Source: Eonycteris spelaea (lineage: Eukaryota; Chordata; Mammalia; Chiroptera; Pteropodidae). From it: a DNA stretch of 64,000 nt. The stretch covers positions 4,154,001 to 4,218,000 of the forward strand of contig PUFA01000105.1 in assembly GCA_003508835.1 (NCBI GenBank). Direction: 5' to 3'. The notes under the pieces are model-generated. The model had not been told where the DNA came from. It searched no databases and worked only from the letters and a program-made list of their open reading frames with translations. Shown here piece after piece: positions 25,280 to 37,644 of this stretch; position 1 is the stretch's first letter; each line of letters begins with the position of its first letter. The translations under genes and the position numbers were made by a program.

Positions 25280-25585
25280 AATTATCATTTCACTATTTTT
25301 ATTTTCTCTGCCTCATAGCAGCATTTAATCTTCTATTTCAACTAAACCTGCCCGAGAGCTTAGTCTTTGTATCCCTCCTTTCTAACTTCTTTTCTTTTCA
25401 TACAGTGATTAAGTGATGTATAAGAACCCTAAACAGGTATCTCTACTCTACATCTCTTCGTTAAATGCGTTTCCTATATCCCAATACCCATTTAATATCT
25501 GCAGTTGGACTACCAAAGGACATCTTAAAAAACAAATTCTATTTTTTCTTCAAACCTGTTCTTCCCATATCCCCCACTAAGTCTG
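25280..25585 (+). mobile_element. L2 LINE fragment, sense
   Basis: CT-rich block with 'gactaccaaaggacatctta' and 'cttcaaacctgttcttccca', in the order of the sense L2 sequence before its 3' UTR. It lies next to L2 pieces of the opposite orientation, so these are separate insertions or a rearrangement. Confidence 0.5.
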
Positions 25586-25724
25586 CTTAGAGGAAATGCT
25601 GTTACAGGTACTAGACCACGTAGGGTCATAAATCCTACTTGCAAATGGGATCCAAGTACGACTCTTGGGTTTTGCTTAGTTATATGGCATGACACAGGTG
25701 GTCTAGAAGTTAGTTTCTCTGTCT

Positions 25725-25880
25725 CACAGAATTATAGGATATCAATTAGAAGAAAGCAGTAGTGATCATCATTCAGACCACCTCCCTGTTACAGAACAGA
25801 GTAAAGAGAGGTCTGTGGAAGTTAAGAAACTGCTAGTTGGTGACAGAACCAATTCAGTGTACTTTCTTCTTTATCTGTAT
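25725..25880 (+). mobile_element. MIR-family SINE fragment
   Basis: 'gaattataggatatcaatta', then 'gatcatcattcagaccacct', 'cagagtaaagagaggtctgt' and 'agttaagaaactgctagttg' follow the MIR3/MIR order. Confidence 0.65.
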
Positions 25881-25939
25881 AAAGATAGTAGCGTTTCTTT
25901 AATCAACAAACACAGTGCAAGTGAAAAAGTCACATGCGG

Positions 25940-26060
25940 GAGATATGTTAAATTTGCAGCAGTGAGCCACAAAAGTCTGTGTAAGATTGACAGGGAAGGT
26001 TTCACAAAGGAAGTAACTGGAACTATCTTGAAAAGCCTGTAATAGTTTTTCAGGAGTGAG
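25940..26060 (-). mobile_element. L2-like LINE fragment, antisense
   Basis: 'gacagggaaggtttcacaaa' and 'ggaagtaactggaactatct' followed by tgaaaagcctg fits the reverse complement of the L2 region reading 'agggaaggcttcc...gaggtgacatttgagc'. The two ORFs covering it are not coding by any other sign. Confidence 0.5.
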
Positions 26061-26064
26061 TGAG

Positions 26065-28390
26065 AGCTGGTGAGGGTGCTCCAGATGAAATCCTCAGGGT
26101 CCTTGACTTCTCTGCAGCGCTTGATAATGTTGATAATGTTGGGGATGTGCTTCGCCTTGATATTCTTTGCATTTATAGGCACAATATCGCAGCTTCCTTC
26201 CCAGTCTGGAAGGCTACATTCTGTTCCTAAAGCAATACCTTACACTCTTAGTTTGTTTTCCCAAGGGATTAAAAGTAAGATTCTAGAGAATGTGTAAACA
26301 AATCAAAATCCCTCAAATTGATTCTACTAAAACAAAGGAAGTACTCTAAACCCTAGCACCATAAGCTGCAAGATACAGGGTGTACATGCGCATTTTGTTT
26401 TCTCAAAGTTAATAATGAGATTGTTTTTTGATGCTTCCACGTAAATGTTGGGGTTACAAGGAAAAGTCATAGGATTATTATTGCGCCATCTGTTCTAGCT
26501 GGTTTGTTTTAGTCACATGCTTTTCGGTGTTCTTACTGAGTTGTCAACAAACTGCCAATTAATTATGATAACCTAACAGAGTGTCAGAGGTTACCATATT
26601 GAGAAAGTGAGCTCACCAGCCAGTATATTATAGCATTGATTACTGCTGATTTATAAAAATTTCCAGAGCGCCTTCTGTAAATGAGTGAACTTTTAAAGAC
26701 CTAGTAATGACATGTTTGCATGCTGTGGCTGAAGAGAACTAGGAGGACGATAATTATATCCATCCAACCTTTTTGTTTAGGTTGCTCTTGAGAAATAGGT
26801 GATTGGATTTAATTATTTTTCTTTATGATATTTCAATGGGGACACTTTCCCAAGGTAGCCATTCACATAAGATGAGCACAGAAACTAGTCTTTGTATTTT
26901 GCCTTGTCTAACACTACATTGCTGAACTCAAATGTCTATCTGTAATAGAAATCAGAGTTCTTGGAAAAAAAAAAATGTATCCAACTTCTAACATTAGTTC
27001 TCTTTCACTTTATCTGTGATACCAAGTAAACCACTTCAGCGTATGATAGCTTTTGCTGAGGTAAAGCATTTATGTTGTATCTTTATTTTTGTAAAACTTT
27101 GAAGAAGTTTTAGACTTGAAAATTATGAGACTATCAATAAAAAATTAATCATGGTTAACAATATAAAAGAAGTTGATTAAAATAGTACAAATAATTGAAT
27201 ATACTGCACAGAAGATTTTTACACTGTTATTTTGATCAACTTTTAGCGAAATTTCTTAAAGCAGATATTCCTAGCCCGTTGCCTTTTTGTCAGAGAAAAT
27301 ATTTAGGTAGATAATTAATCTAATTGTCAATGTGTGAGAGTTTACTCATCTAAGATTTATGAAATTTTTGGTCATTTATGAAAAATGAATTGCTCATTTG
27401 CTCTATATCTTACTGTAGATACAGTGTTTACGTATTTATGCATTTGGCCACAAAATGTATGTATATATACAACATGCCTCCTTTGTGAGTTAAGATTGTA
27501 TGCAAGTGTGTTTTGTGTGTGTGTACAAAGCAAGTGAAAGAGAGGAAGAGAGAGAGAAGGAGGGAAAAAGAGAGAGCACAGAGAGATCCTTACATGAGTA
27601 CTTTTGGGAACTTCTCAACCTCACATTTACCGGAGTCATAACGGGACAGACTGGTCACGCCTTTTCCTTTCTTTTCCTTATTGACAACAAGCATAATTGA
27701 ACTTGAGGAATAGGTTTGCTTGGAAAAGGACTAGCATTTATATGGTAATAAATTTATGCCATTTTACAATTTTAATGGTATATGCAAAACCGTAGAACCG
27801 TGTTAACAGTCATAGGAATTTTAGTTTAAAGCACTTAGGAAGCAATTTTCTTGGAGGAGCCCTTTTAGATACTATTGGGAAAATGCATGCATAACTCAGT
27901 GTAACCCATCTGCATACTTTCCGTTAAGTACCTATCATAGAGGACTCTCTTATTAACCTCTCACCAATCTTTGCCAATGAATTATAGCTATGGCTTTATT
28001 AAGTTTTGTTTATCAAACATACTCAAAGAGGAATTCAATATTTTTAAATATGTTGATAATTGTATTCTGTGTTGGTGCTTAGAAAATTAGCTATGGTTTA
28101 ATATATTTTAAAAATTTTCTTTCAATCTGCTTTTATTTATTTTTTCCTCAATACATTTTTAATTGTCTCCTGTGTTTCTACTTATTTAATGCTGAAATAA
28201 GTGAAAAACACTCAGTATTTTTTATGATCGAGGGGATCATCATTTATATTTGGAGATGCATTCTTACTATGAAGGCAGTTGGCAATTGCTGATAGTTTTG
28301 ATTAGATCCGTGTAGATTCTTTGTGCCTTTTAATACTTCTTGATACATTTCTTTAATGTAGAATGCATTTCCTGATTACTTGCAATGTTA
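26065..28390. other. Upstream flank or intron before the FSTL5 exon
   Basis: No named transposon. Contains a purine-rich (GAGA) patch at 27535-27590. The block 26560-26900 looks unique and could be conserved non-coding DNA. No TATA/CpG-island promoter is evident. Confidence 0.45.
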
Positions 28391-28400
28391 ATTTTCACAG
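28391..28400 (+). promoter_or_regulatory. Splice acceptor of the FSTL5 coding exon
   Basis: The sequence attttcacag precedes the exon, with AG at 28399-28400. The upstream pyrimidine run is short and broken by purines (tgattacttgcaatgttaa), so the site is only moderate by eye. The assignment rests mainly on the coding match that follows. Confidence 0.8.
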
Positions 28401-28548
<148 letters not shown>

Positions 28549-29445
28549 TCACCATTATAAATTCTCTCATGTGACTAGCAATTAGTAACCAAACTATTAG
28601 TTGTCTGGTTTATTATTCACTCTGGAGTACTTATTTCAGTGATGCTTTCAGAATATGATTTTTGGATGATAAATGTGCATTTGAAAACTTAAAATGGTAG
28701 CAATTTTGGAAATTTACAATTTTGAGAATGAAATACTGCTTGACAAAATATAGATCTGGCTCATTAATAAATATATTAATAAAGTTAAAAAACAATAGTA
28801 ACAGATTTATAAAAATGTAAATATGTTGACAATCAACTAGATAGTTTCTATTATTTCCATATTAGTTTTAAGTTTAGAACTTTTTAACTAAAACAAAAGT
28901 GTTATGATCTTAAATTTGCCATAAAGATAAACAAAAAGGATGTCTATACTATGTAGAATTATATAGGTTGGTAAAGGATTTGTTTTTATAGAAATCATTA
29001 GACATTTTAATTTTATCAAAAATTATAATTTGGGGTTTTCTAATGTTGAGGAATAATTTCTTTATGGTAAATATTCTCAAGTATAAAATAAATTTATATT
29101 TAGACATTCTTTAAATTATATAGATCATATGCTTACAATAAATTAAGCTAGTCCTTTTATTTCAATAAAAGATCATGACACAGAAATTACATACTCAAGT
29201 AAATCTTTTTTAATGAAACAAAGTTTTATAATACATTTTCATTTTAATAGAAAGTAGAGAAAAGACAAAAATAACATGATAAATATGGGAGAAAATATAT
29301 ATTTTTAATTTCTTACACTTTTGAACACTTTTGAAATAAATATAGCTATATGAATTTTTCTCATATTCAATATATGCCATTGACATTTATACTGTACATA
29401 TTTTTGCTGAAATTCCTTCATAATATTATAGTACTTTGATAAAAT
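28549..29445. other. FSTL5 intron, AT-rich, nothing identified
   Basis: Very AT-rich sequence just after the exon. No repeat or further exon recognised. Confidence 0.6.
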
Positions 29446-29449
29446 AACT

Positions 29450-29590
29450 ATCCTTTACTGGGATTTTTATGTGGCAGACACTGGCTAAGATCTTAAGTGT
29501 ATTATTTTATCTTGAAAACTACCTTATGAAGCTGCTCCTATTTTCATTTTATAAACGAGAAATCAACATTCGTAGAAATTTTAAGGGATT
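29450..29590 (+). mobile_element. MIR SINE fragment
   Basis: 'gtggcagacactggctaaga', 'cttaagtgtattattttatc' and 'ttttcattttataaacgaga' match the MIR core in order. Confidence 0.7.
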
Positions 29591-29599
29591 TTTAGAATG

Positions 29600-30415
29600 C
29601 ATACATTTATTAAATATATTAATTGTCTCAGGATAACATGCAGGGTTTGTTTGATAGCCAGAAGAAAGAAAATAAAATGTAAAAGTATGTTTTAATGCCA
29701 AATATCATTGTAGAAATTCAGTCACATATAAAAGTAAATAAGTTTTTAAACTTTCTAGTCTGGGTAAATACAATTGGAAAATTGGCCTTGTTCTACTTCT
29801 TTTGATTGTCAGTCACATCTCCTACCTCATGGACTAATAATCAGTTTTATCCCAGCCCAAAGTTTAGAAAAAATAATTCCTTTTTGAATGCTCTCATAAC
29901 ATATTATTAATACAACATATTGGCTCATACTACTACACACCCAGTGAATATTTATTCTGTGCTGTGTGTCTGCCCTAAGTTATACGTCTCAAGGTCACAA
30001 ACTGCCTTTCTAATCCTTTCGTTTCTTTGCCATGAACATGGTAGATACTGCTTAATTAAATCTCTGTGAGTCTTTACTTCTAGTTGAAGTAATACACGAT
30101 TGCTTGTCTTTAAAAGCAGAAAGGCAGAGAACCTCATGGTGGTACATAACTTTCAAATAACTTGGGGCAGAGTTAAAATGAAGCTGTAAAAGGCATATTT
30201 TAAGTGCGTGTGCATGTGTGTATGCTTGTGCATGTGAAGATACATATTTAACAGGAATAAAGAAACACCCTGAGCTGTGCAAGCCCCTGCAAAACCCCAC
30301 TGGACACTTCCTACTTATACTCAGCCCCCAACCTGACCACCAGGAGCTACCTTCCCTTCCCCAAGACCTTGAAGCTTAATCTCATTATAGCCTCCATATT
30401 TGTTTGTATCAGTCA
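29600..30415. other. FSTL5 intron, nothing firm
   Basis: Includes a short TGTG/TGCA-rich patch at 30203-30235. The stretch 30250-30415 is GC-richer and may be part of the L2 that follows. Confidence 0.4.
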
Positions 30416-30419
30416 CTCT

Positions 30420-30735
30420 TTGGATTCCAGAAATGCCTGGTCATCCTTTTTCCACTGATACTCATTCCAATTAAGCTCTTTGCCACTTTATGGGTGAAGC
30501 TTCCCCAGACCATAATTGAAAGCGGAACAGCCATAAACGTGTCCTATCTCCCCTTTTTGATTTGTTTGACTCATAACCGTTCTCATAACCATTCTCAAGA
30601 TATATATTTCAGTTATATATTCGTTCGTTGGATGTTGTCTTGTAAACTACTGTTCATCTTGCTGTGCATCAGCACCTAGAACAGTGTTGGGCACACGGTA
30701 AATACTCAACAAATATATATGGATGAAATGACTCC
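30420..30735 (+). mobile_element. L2 LINE 3' end, sense
   Basis: Begins in the L2 3'-UTR-like 'ctggtcatcctttttccact' and ends with 'cacctagaacagtgttgggc', 'acacggtaaatactcaacaa' and an atatatatggatgaaat tail, the canonical L2 3' terminus. Confidence 0.8.
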
Positions 30736-30739
30736 AACT

Positions 30740-31615
30740 GCTGACTAAAATATGTCTGAAATCAAGATGATGTATATATTCGTATCACAGAGTTAATTAC
30801 CTATTGTTGCATTATATAGTTAGTCATAGTTAAGTGATATATAATTATTATGTAGTCGATTATAATTAATAAATTAGGCATAATTTTACTTTCTATCATT
30901 TATCAGAGTAAAATAAACAGCAATACTTAAAACAATTTTATCTAAATTATATTAATAACATTACATAAATTATTTCCTTTTATTTTAAAAGCTGTATGCT
31001 TTATTTACATTGCAAAAAGTATAACTGTCTATATGTTTGTAAGACTGAGGGAATGCATACCATGATTTCCATGTGGATTAGGTTTCACTGTTATTAAATG
31101 AAAAGTACCTTGATCTTGAGTTCTGAGTAGCCGTTTTCCGTATTTTCCCCAGAGCACTGTTAGCACTTTGAATCTGAACAAATATATGTATAAAAGTCAT
31201 TTTTACCAAATGTTTGTGGGCCAACTGTATAACAAATCTTCTTTTGGGAACAAAAAAGTGAAATGTGAGACATACTTGTGAAATAGACATATTATAGATT
31301 TAAATATAAATGTGTATGTACATATTCATGAGGTTTGCAAATATACGTACACATAAATGTGATTGAAAATATATTTGTGTCTCAACATAAACATGAATAA
31401 CATATAAATGTACTATGCTAATTGTAGATATCTTAATTATAGTCCACAGTATGTGTCAGAGAGAGCTGATCATGTGTCTCATAAATGTGTTTATACAACA
31501 AGCATTTATGGAATATCAAGTGTAGGAATTTATTAGCACTGTAGTATTGTAATATACAATTATCAAATTCAAATCCCAAAGTAGTTCTTTATTTATTATT
31601 ATTTTAAAATAAACA
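30740..31615. other. FSTL5 intron, nothing identified
   Basis: AT-rich, with loosely repeated ATAAATGT/ACATA units at 31290-31420. No gene. Confidence 0.5.
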
Positions 31616-31617
31616 GT

Positions 31618-31790
31618 GCATGCTTAGATGGTGCTAAGTGCTTTCACATACATTAATTGTTGTAACTTAATTCTATAGTAATTCTGGGATGCAGAGAATC
31701 GTATTTCTTTTACCCAAATGATATTATTATAACCCAGAGAGGTAAAGTGACTTTCCCAAGCACGAGAGGGAACAGACACAATCAAGAGAT
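31618..31790 (+). mobile_element. MIR SINE
   Basis: 'gtgctaagtgctttcacata', 'cattaattgttgtaacttaa', 'attctatagtaattctggga' and 'acccagagaggtaaagtgac' follow the MIR consensus over most of its length. Confidence 0.85.
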
Positions 31791-31794
31791 CAGG

Positions 31795-32235
31795 AAGAAG
31801 ATAAAAGCAAAGGTAGACCAGAGATGGGGAAAAAGGATCAGGAAAAAAGTAAAGATGATGATGAAGATAAAGCAACATCCTACTGACTTCAAGGAGAAAC
31901 CTCTAATATTCTTCCAGATTGTTCCTTCGGCCCTTCCATAAGCACGAACACAGTATTTCCATGTTCCTTTCTTGGCTGGGCTGAAATGAAGGTCTCCTGA
32001 AGGCTGTTGCAGCCTGGTTTAGGCCAACTTCTCAGTGAGGATTCATTAGGAAGCGATAGTTACCACTGTAACTGCTGATCTCTAGCTAGAAATTTGGCTG
32101 TGAGTGTCGTGTTGTAAGTATCCATCTCTGCGTGCCTGTATGATAAAGTCCCCAGAAGTCTCTCAAATTTTGAGCCATCAGTGGAATTGGTATACTCAAA
32201 ACGCCTGTACAGAACTTAACAGCGTCACCATGCTT
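31795..32235. other. FSTL5 intron, nothing identified
   Basis: Unique-looking mixed sequence with an AG/GAT-rich patch at 31790-31870. Confidence 0.5.
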
Positions 32236-32239
32236 TTAG

Positions 32240-32400
32240 TATCTATTAGGTTTATACTATACATTGGGTCATTAATTATATGAGTATTCCCATGTGGTGA
32301 GTGGTTTTGTTGCTATTTTATAGATGAGGAAACCAGGGTTCACAAATGTTTAGTATTTGTTTAATAGCACGTATTGAGAACGTTAGGAAACAGGATTTTG
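32240..32400 (+). mobile_element. MIR SINE fragment
   Basis: 'tgggtcattaattatatgag', 'gttgctattttatagatgag' and 'gaaaccagggttcacaaatg' match the MIR middle and 'tttacagatgaggaaactgaggc' region. Confidence 0.65.
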
Positions 32401-32404
32401 GATT

Positions 32405-34495
32405 TAATAAACAGGATATAAAACAATACAAGTTACACAATGAGTACTTTTTATGGTAACTTCACCTATGTGCCATACATTTCCTAGTCTTTCATTCCAA
32501 TCACATGATAATAAGGCAGAATTTTATAGCTTGGTCCCTTTGTGGTCAGATGGACTTTGTGTCCAGTTCTGGCTAATGTGTTGCAAGAAACGCCATGGAA
32601 TGACTGGGCTGAACAATTCTTTACAATTGAAAAATCTGAACTCTCTTTCTCCTCTAGCATGGCAAACAGCATCTGTCCAAAGTAGTGGCTACTTAATCAT
32701 CCTAAGAGTCTAAATAACTAGGATGAGTAAAACACCTGGACAATTAGTGATTGTCTCAAATGTGAAAGGAAGGGAAAATACCTAAGTTTTAAATCACTGA
32801 AATTTGGATTTGTTAGTTATTTCTCGAACATAGTCATTCCTCACCACTAATGACAGAAATAGAACTTAAACTCATATCATATCACCTAACCACAAACCCT
32901 GGGCTTCTTTTTCTGTATCGTCTTGGCTTTCTGCTTAACTTCTGTTCTTTGGGCTTTTCTTACTCTTTTTTATCCATTATTCCTCCCCCCCCCGTCATAA
33001 TTTCTCATTATAATTTAACCTCCAGCTATATTTATAACCTTATAATATGTATGTACTAATATTTCAGCTTATTACCATATACCCTAAAGGATTGATTATC
33101 AATCCTGTTAGGGTTTATATGTTATCGCACATCCTTTTTTCTTACCTACAGCAGTGATTACACTGTTTCATTGTTTGCCGAGGATGATAATCAAAGTCAG
33201 GCTTGGGGGGAAAATCTTAGGACAGTAGGAGTGTTCTTTGAGTATATCTAGTGGGACCACTGATAGACCTTAACATGCTGACATCTTTATGTGATGAGAG
33301 AATGCTATGTCCAGCTTTATAATGCAGAGATATGCCTGCAAACCGAAATTGCCTTATGATTTCTTTACTTCCTAAATCAAGTTGTTTGTCTGTGAGAGAG
33401 TAGTTACTGTGCAAATAGGCTAAAGATTTCGCATGATTTAGTAAGTCCAGAGAGTGTTACTATGCACTGTAGCGCAGTATAATTCAAAAAAAGTCATTTG
33501 TGGGAGGTGACTTTTCCTTTTAGTATTAAAAAAAAAAAAGATAGTTGTGGATTAGTGAAGAGTAGCAAGAGAAAACTCTACGAAAAGAGACAAATACATT
33601 AAACGACACATTAAAACCATTGCCACTTAGAGGCTGGGAACCTTTAGGCAAACCCAGGAGCATTACTTCCTGACTGAGGAAAAGTTGTGCCATTCTTTCT
33701 AAAATATCTGACTGCTTGCAGCATTTCAAGGGAAGTCCCTTTAAATGTTAATATATTTTGTAGCATTCGGAAACAATCTGGACCACTGTTTGAGAGCAAA
33801 AACTGTGGCAGTGATGGCAGTGAAAGGAATAACAGCCAAAAAAATAACTAATTAAATGTTAAGGAATATACTAATTATTATATTGCTATATTGTTCCAAA
33901 TATATCATAATGGCTGAATATGAGTAATTAATCTCAAATGTTTTCTAAGCAAGGAAATTATGTTTGGAAAATAAGGACATTTTTGAAATTTTTTTCCCCA
34001 GGAATGAAATCCCAGTATTAACTGACCCATTCCCATCCTCATTTTGAGATTGAAATTATTGAAAAATAATTTAATAAAATCAAAGTGCACATAATAGTTT
34101 CAAATTTCTTTTTATGCCTAGGAGGAACAAATCTGAGAAATTTCATGAGTTTTCGTAAAAACTTTAAGAAGTCTAAGCAAAAATCAAAACAAAGATATTT
34201 GTTAAACTCTTTCATTAGAAATGTTCTGAACTTGCATTACCGATGATGAAGATGCTTTCTTAGTGTTATAATTCTCATTCTGAATGCCTGAAAGGGACTC
34301 TCTTTATATAATGATGAATCCGTTGACAAGAGATTATTCTTTGAGCTCCACTGTCCCATCTCCCCAAATCCAACAGATAGGAAAATGTGTAAGTAAGCCT
34401 CGCTTCAGTGAGTGACCGTGTTGTAAAGAACCGTGAATGGTTTGAGATATTTTCTCTTCTCAAGCTAATATGTTATCCTGCCTCACATAGTTTCA
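32405..34495. other. FSTL5 intron, no gene seen
   Basis: A C run of about nine bases at 32987-32995 and A-rich runs at 33527-33539. Short ORFs on both strands (for example 32453-32713) are unassigned and probably chance. Confidence 0.45.
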
Positions 34496-34499
34496 TGAA

Positions 34500-34995
34500 A
34501 AGTGACAAATGACACAAGACTCCTGGGTCAGAGATAAAGAATGATTTACTGTTCATAGTAGCCACAGTGTCAGCATTTAAGCTAGTTCCCAGAGCCCAGG
34601 TTCCACAGGGCAGTGTAGAGAGGGCCGATTACAACAGCACACACTGTAGGCTAAGTTACACAAGATCTACAATTTGAAGGATGCCAGCTACGTTGTATGG
34701 ACCACAGCATTTTTGTTCTTTGCACCAAAGAAAGACACTTTCCTTTATCATACTGGACAGTAAGTAGTCCTGCTCTTTGCTCTGAATGGAGATAAAATCT
34801 CTGTTTTCTAAGGCTGTAGACACACTTGCCCTTGGGTCCAGAAGGAGTCATTATTTTTATGTTCCAAGGTTATTTGCTATATGAATATCCTTGAACACAT
34901 TGTCCAAAGCAAATGGCAGTTGGTGTTTCTGCTCATGAGCAGAGAAGAAACACAAGGGACCCATGGAGGATTATCTCTCAATACGTGTTGAAAGT
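34500..34995 (-). mobile_element. Possible LTR-type repeat, family not assigned
   Basis: A GC-richer block with 'gggtcagagataaagaatga', 'agctagttcccagagcccag', 'cacacttgcccttgggtcca' and 'gggacccatggagg'. Its composition and wording feel like an ERVL-type LTR read antisense. I cannot place it in a family or define TG...CA ends, so it could equally be unique sequence. Confidence 0.3.
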
Positions 34996-34999
34996 ACCA

Positions 35000-36450
35000 T
35001 CATTAACAGGTCAGAATTGACATTAAGTAGGTCTGTCTAATGCCAAAACTAAATGTTGTGCATGTTTAAAATAGATTTGAAAACCAATTACAAGATTAGA
35101 GCTTCATCTTACTTTTTACTTAATTAACTTTGTCCTTTCAAAACTTTTCAAAAAACAAAAAAGTTTTGTTGCCTTTGTACATGTTGCTTGCATGTTAATT
35201 CTTTGGGACAATTAGCATGCAGTAGACTGAATCACTTTGCTTAATAAAATAAGTCAATAAAGGGATATGGTTGAGTTCTAAAATCCTCAAGATAGGGACC
35301 TATTATAGAAAATTGTTGTTTGATCCCTTTGAGAATGAATTTTCAAAGCAGTACTATTACTACAGATGTGTAAGGTGGTATGCAAAAAGGATGCTCCTTT
35401 GTAACTTTTGACCCTAAATTAAAGTATTTTGATTAAAGCTTTTAGTAGTTATAACTTGAAAAAAATAGAGCTGCTTTCCATTGAAGATTTGAAATTTTGA
35501 AATGTTAAAAATGTAATGCATTAGCATTCTATTTACATCTATTTAACAAAATATGACAAAGCGGTCAAATAAAATCAAATGTATTAAGTACATTAGAGCC
35601 AAACTTGTCAGGATTCTACAAAACTTTTTTACTGCTCCAGCCTTGGGCAGACTTTATTGTGTCCGCTATCCAATTGTGAATTTTTAAGTGACTTCAGTCA
35701 CAGAGTTTCCCCATACCCAACTCAATAATTGAAAACAAAATAATTATCTCCATACTTGAAAAAAAATATGGCTTTATTTCTGTTTTTCCCTGAGAAGTCA
35801 TTGATCCTTTTACTTATAAGATGCACCAGACCAGACTATTAAGACCTAGGTTCAGTTAAACAGTTTTTTCTTGACTGTTCATTTTCTTTTGATTGACTTT
35901 CCAAAGCCTTCTTGTTTTTAAACATAGTTGTATTTTCTCACCATTTCTGTGGAAAAGATAGTGCTAGATCATATCAGTTTGCTGAAGAAAAACAGGCTAT
36001 TAACTCACTCTTATCTATACTAATTAAGAACATTATGCTAACTTCTATTCAAAATATAAAAGTATGTTTTTTTAAATAGGTGAATTAAATAAAAATACAT
36101 TTATCTAGTCATTAATTATTAATATGTTGGAATGCTATCATTTGCTTTCACTACTTCAATGTATAAATTCATTATAAGTTGTCCTGTACATTTTCCATTA
36201 TTAAAATTCTATTGTGAATTCAATTAGCAAATCTTTATATTATAAATGAAAGAAAATATCCTGATCTATGAGCTTTACATTTAGCATGTTTAAGAGATAC
36301 AAACCCTGTAGTTTATAAACCACAGTTGAAAAGAGTGATATTATTTTTAACTAATATAACACTACTTATTTCTGACATCGATTTCCCTGTATTTGAACAG
36401 AGAGTGTTTTTAGAGCTATAAGATAGTAGAAAATATTCAATAAAAATTTT
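35000..36450. other. FSTL5 intron, nothing identified
   Basis: AT-rich, no repeat named, no coding signs. Confidence 0.5.
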
Positions 36451-36454
36451 AAAA

Positions 36455-36575
36455 ATATAATACAGATGCGAAAACAGAAGGCCCAGAAAGCGAAGTTCTT
36501 TGATGAGGATCACACAGTTAGGTACTGCTCAGGTATGATTCATTTCCTATCTTCCAAAACCATTCTGTTTTCTTT
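36455..36575 (+). mobile_element. MIR SINE 3' fragment
   Basis: 'gatgcgaaaacagaaggccc', 'agaaagcgaagttctttgat' and 'gatcacacagttaggtactg' match the MIR 'gaggaaactgaggcccagag...gtcacacagctagta' order. Confidence 0.7.
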
Positions 36576-36579
36576 TTCC

Positions 36580-37195
36580 ACACTGTCCCCCTAAATTAAC
36601 ACTTTTCTTGAAATTCAGTTTTTATCAACAAAAAAGTATATTCACTCATTTCATTTTCTCCACAAGTATTCATTAATTAAGTGCTACACACAAGTACTGA
36701 GCAAGGTAATTCCAATTGAGTTCTTAAATACACATATTTAATTGCCAGTGATTTTGGGGGAAGCAAACATCTCAAATTAATTGATTGAAAACACAACTCA
36801 AGACCTTATTTAAAAGTGCAGCAAGGGCACCATCCTTCAGAGAGAGCCAGTGTACAGTTTGCTTTACAGGGCCTAAGCCGCAGGAAAATAAATAGGGGTG
36901 ACTAAGTATAAAAAACATGCTTACTTAAGACATTGAATTAGTCACCAGGCTGACGAAGGTAATAGCGAGTTTGTGAGCTGTATGGGTTAAGCAAAGAGCC
37001 CATCTAAGGATGATGCTGTCAATCCTCATTCTACCAATGGTAGAAATATCCAACGAAAAATGCTTTATTTATCGTACTATTAGAAATATATGTTTTGAGT
37101 GTTATAAACATTTTTTCTTAATCATACAAAGGTTTAGGAAATTCTGGAAGGGAATTATGTATATCTCATTTTTATTTTTCCAAAATTTTAGAATA
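36580..37195. other. FSTL5 intron, nothing identified
   Basis: AT-rich sequence with one GC-richer patch at 36810-36890. Confidence 0.5.
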
Positions 37196-37199
37196 AAAT

Positions 37200-37640
37200 T
37201 TTAAATACATAGCAAATTTGAATGAATTTTACAGTAAACACCCATATATCCAAGATCTAAACATTTTACTATCCTTGTTTTTAAATAAATATGTGTATAT
37301 ATTTGTGTGTATATATACACATCCCTCTTTCCATTTATTGACCTACTTATTTTTTTACTTAAATTTATATTATAGACATTAACTCTTCTTTATTAAAGAC
37401 TTTGATATATATCAGTGATTAGAGTTTAATATTTATTTAGTATTTTTTCTTTTGATATACATTTTACATACAACAGAAAAGCCAGGTCTGTGTTTTTATT
37501 CTTTGAATTTTTGGCAAAAGTGTACACTTGTATAGCAGACATCGAACTGTAGCTCTATCAATTTATAGAATGCCATCGTCTCCTAAGAAATTTCCCTCAT
37601 GCTTATTTACTATCAATTTCTGCCCCTGTTCCATCTGAGG
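37200..37640 (-). mobile_element. Old L1 LINE 3'-end fragment, antisense
   Basis: 'gaattttacagtaaacaccc' followed by 'atatatccaagatctaaaca' and 'ttttactatccttg', then 'gatatacattttacatacaa' and 'tgtacacttgtatagcag', is the reverse complement of an old (L1M-type) 3' region. Confidence 0.65.
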
Positions 37641-37644
37641 CTGC

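Noticed and set aside
25871..26182. 103-codon - strand ORF considered as a processed pseudogene (CREVKDPEDF region)
   Set aside because: Half lies over an antisense L2-like stretch and the rest matches no protein I know.
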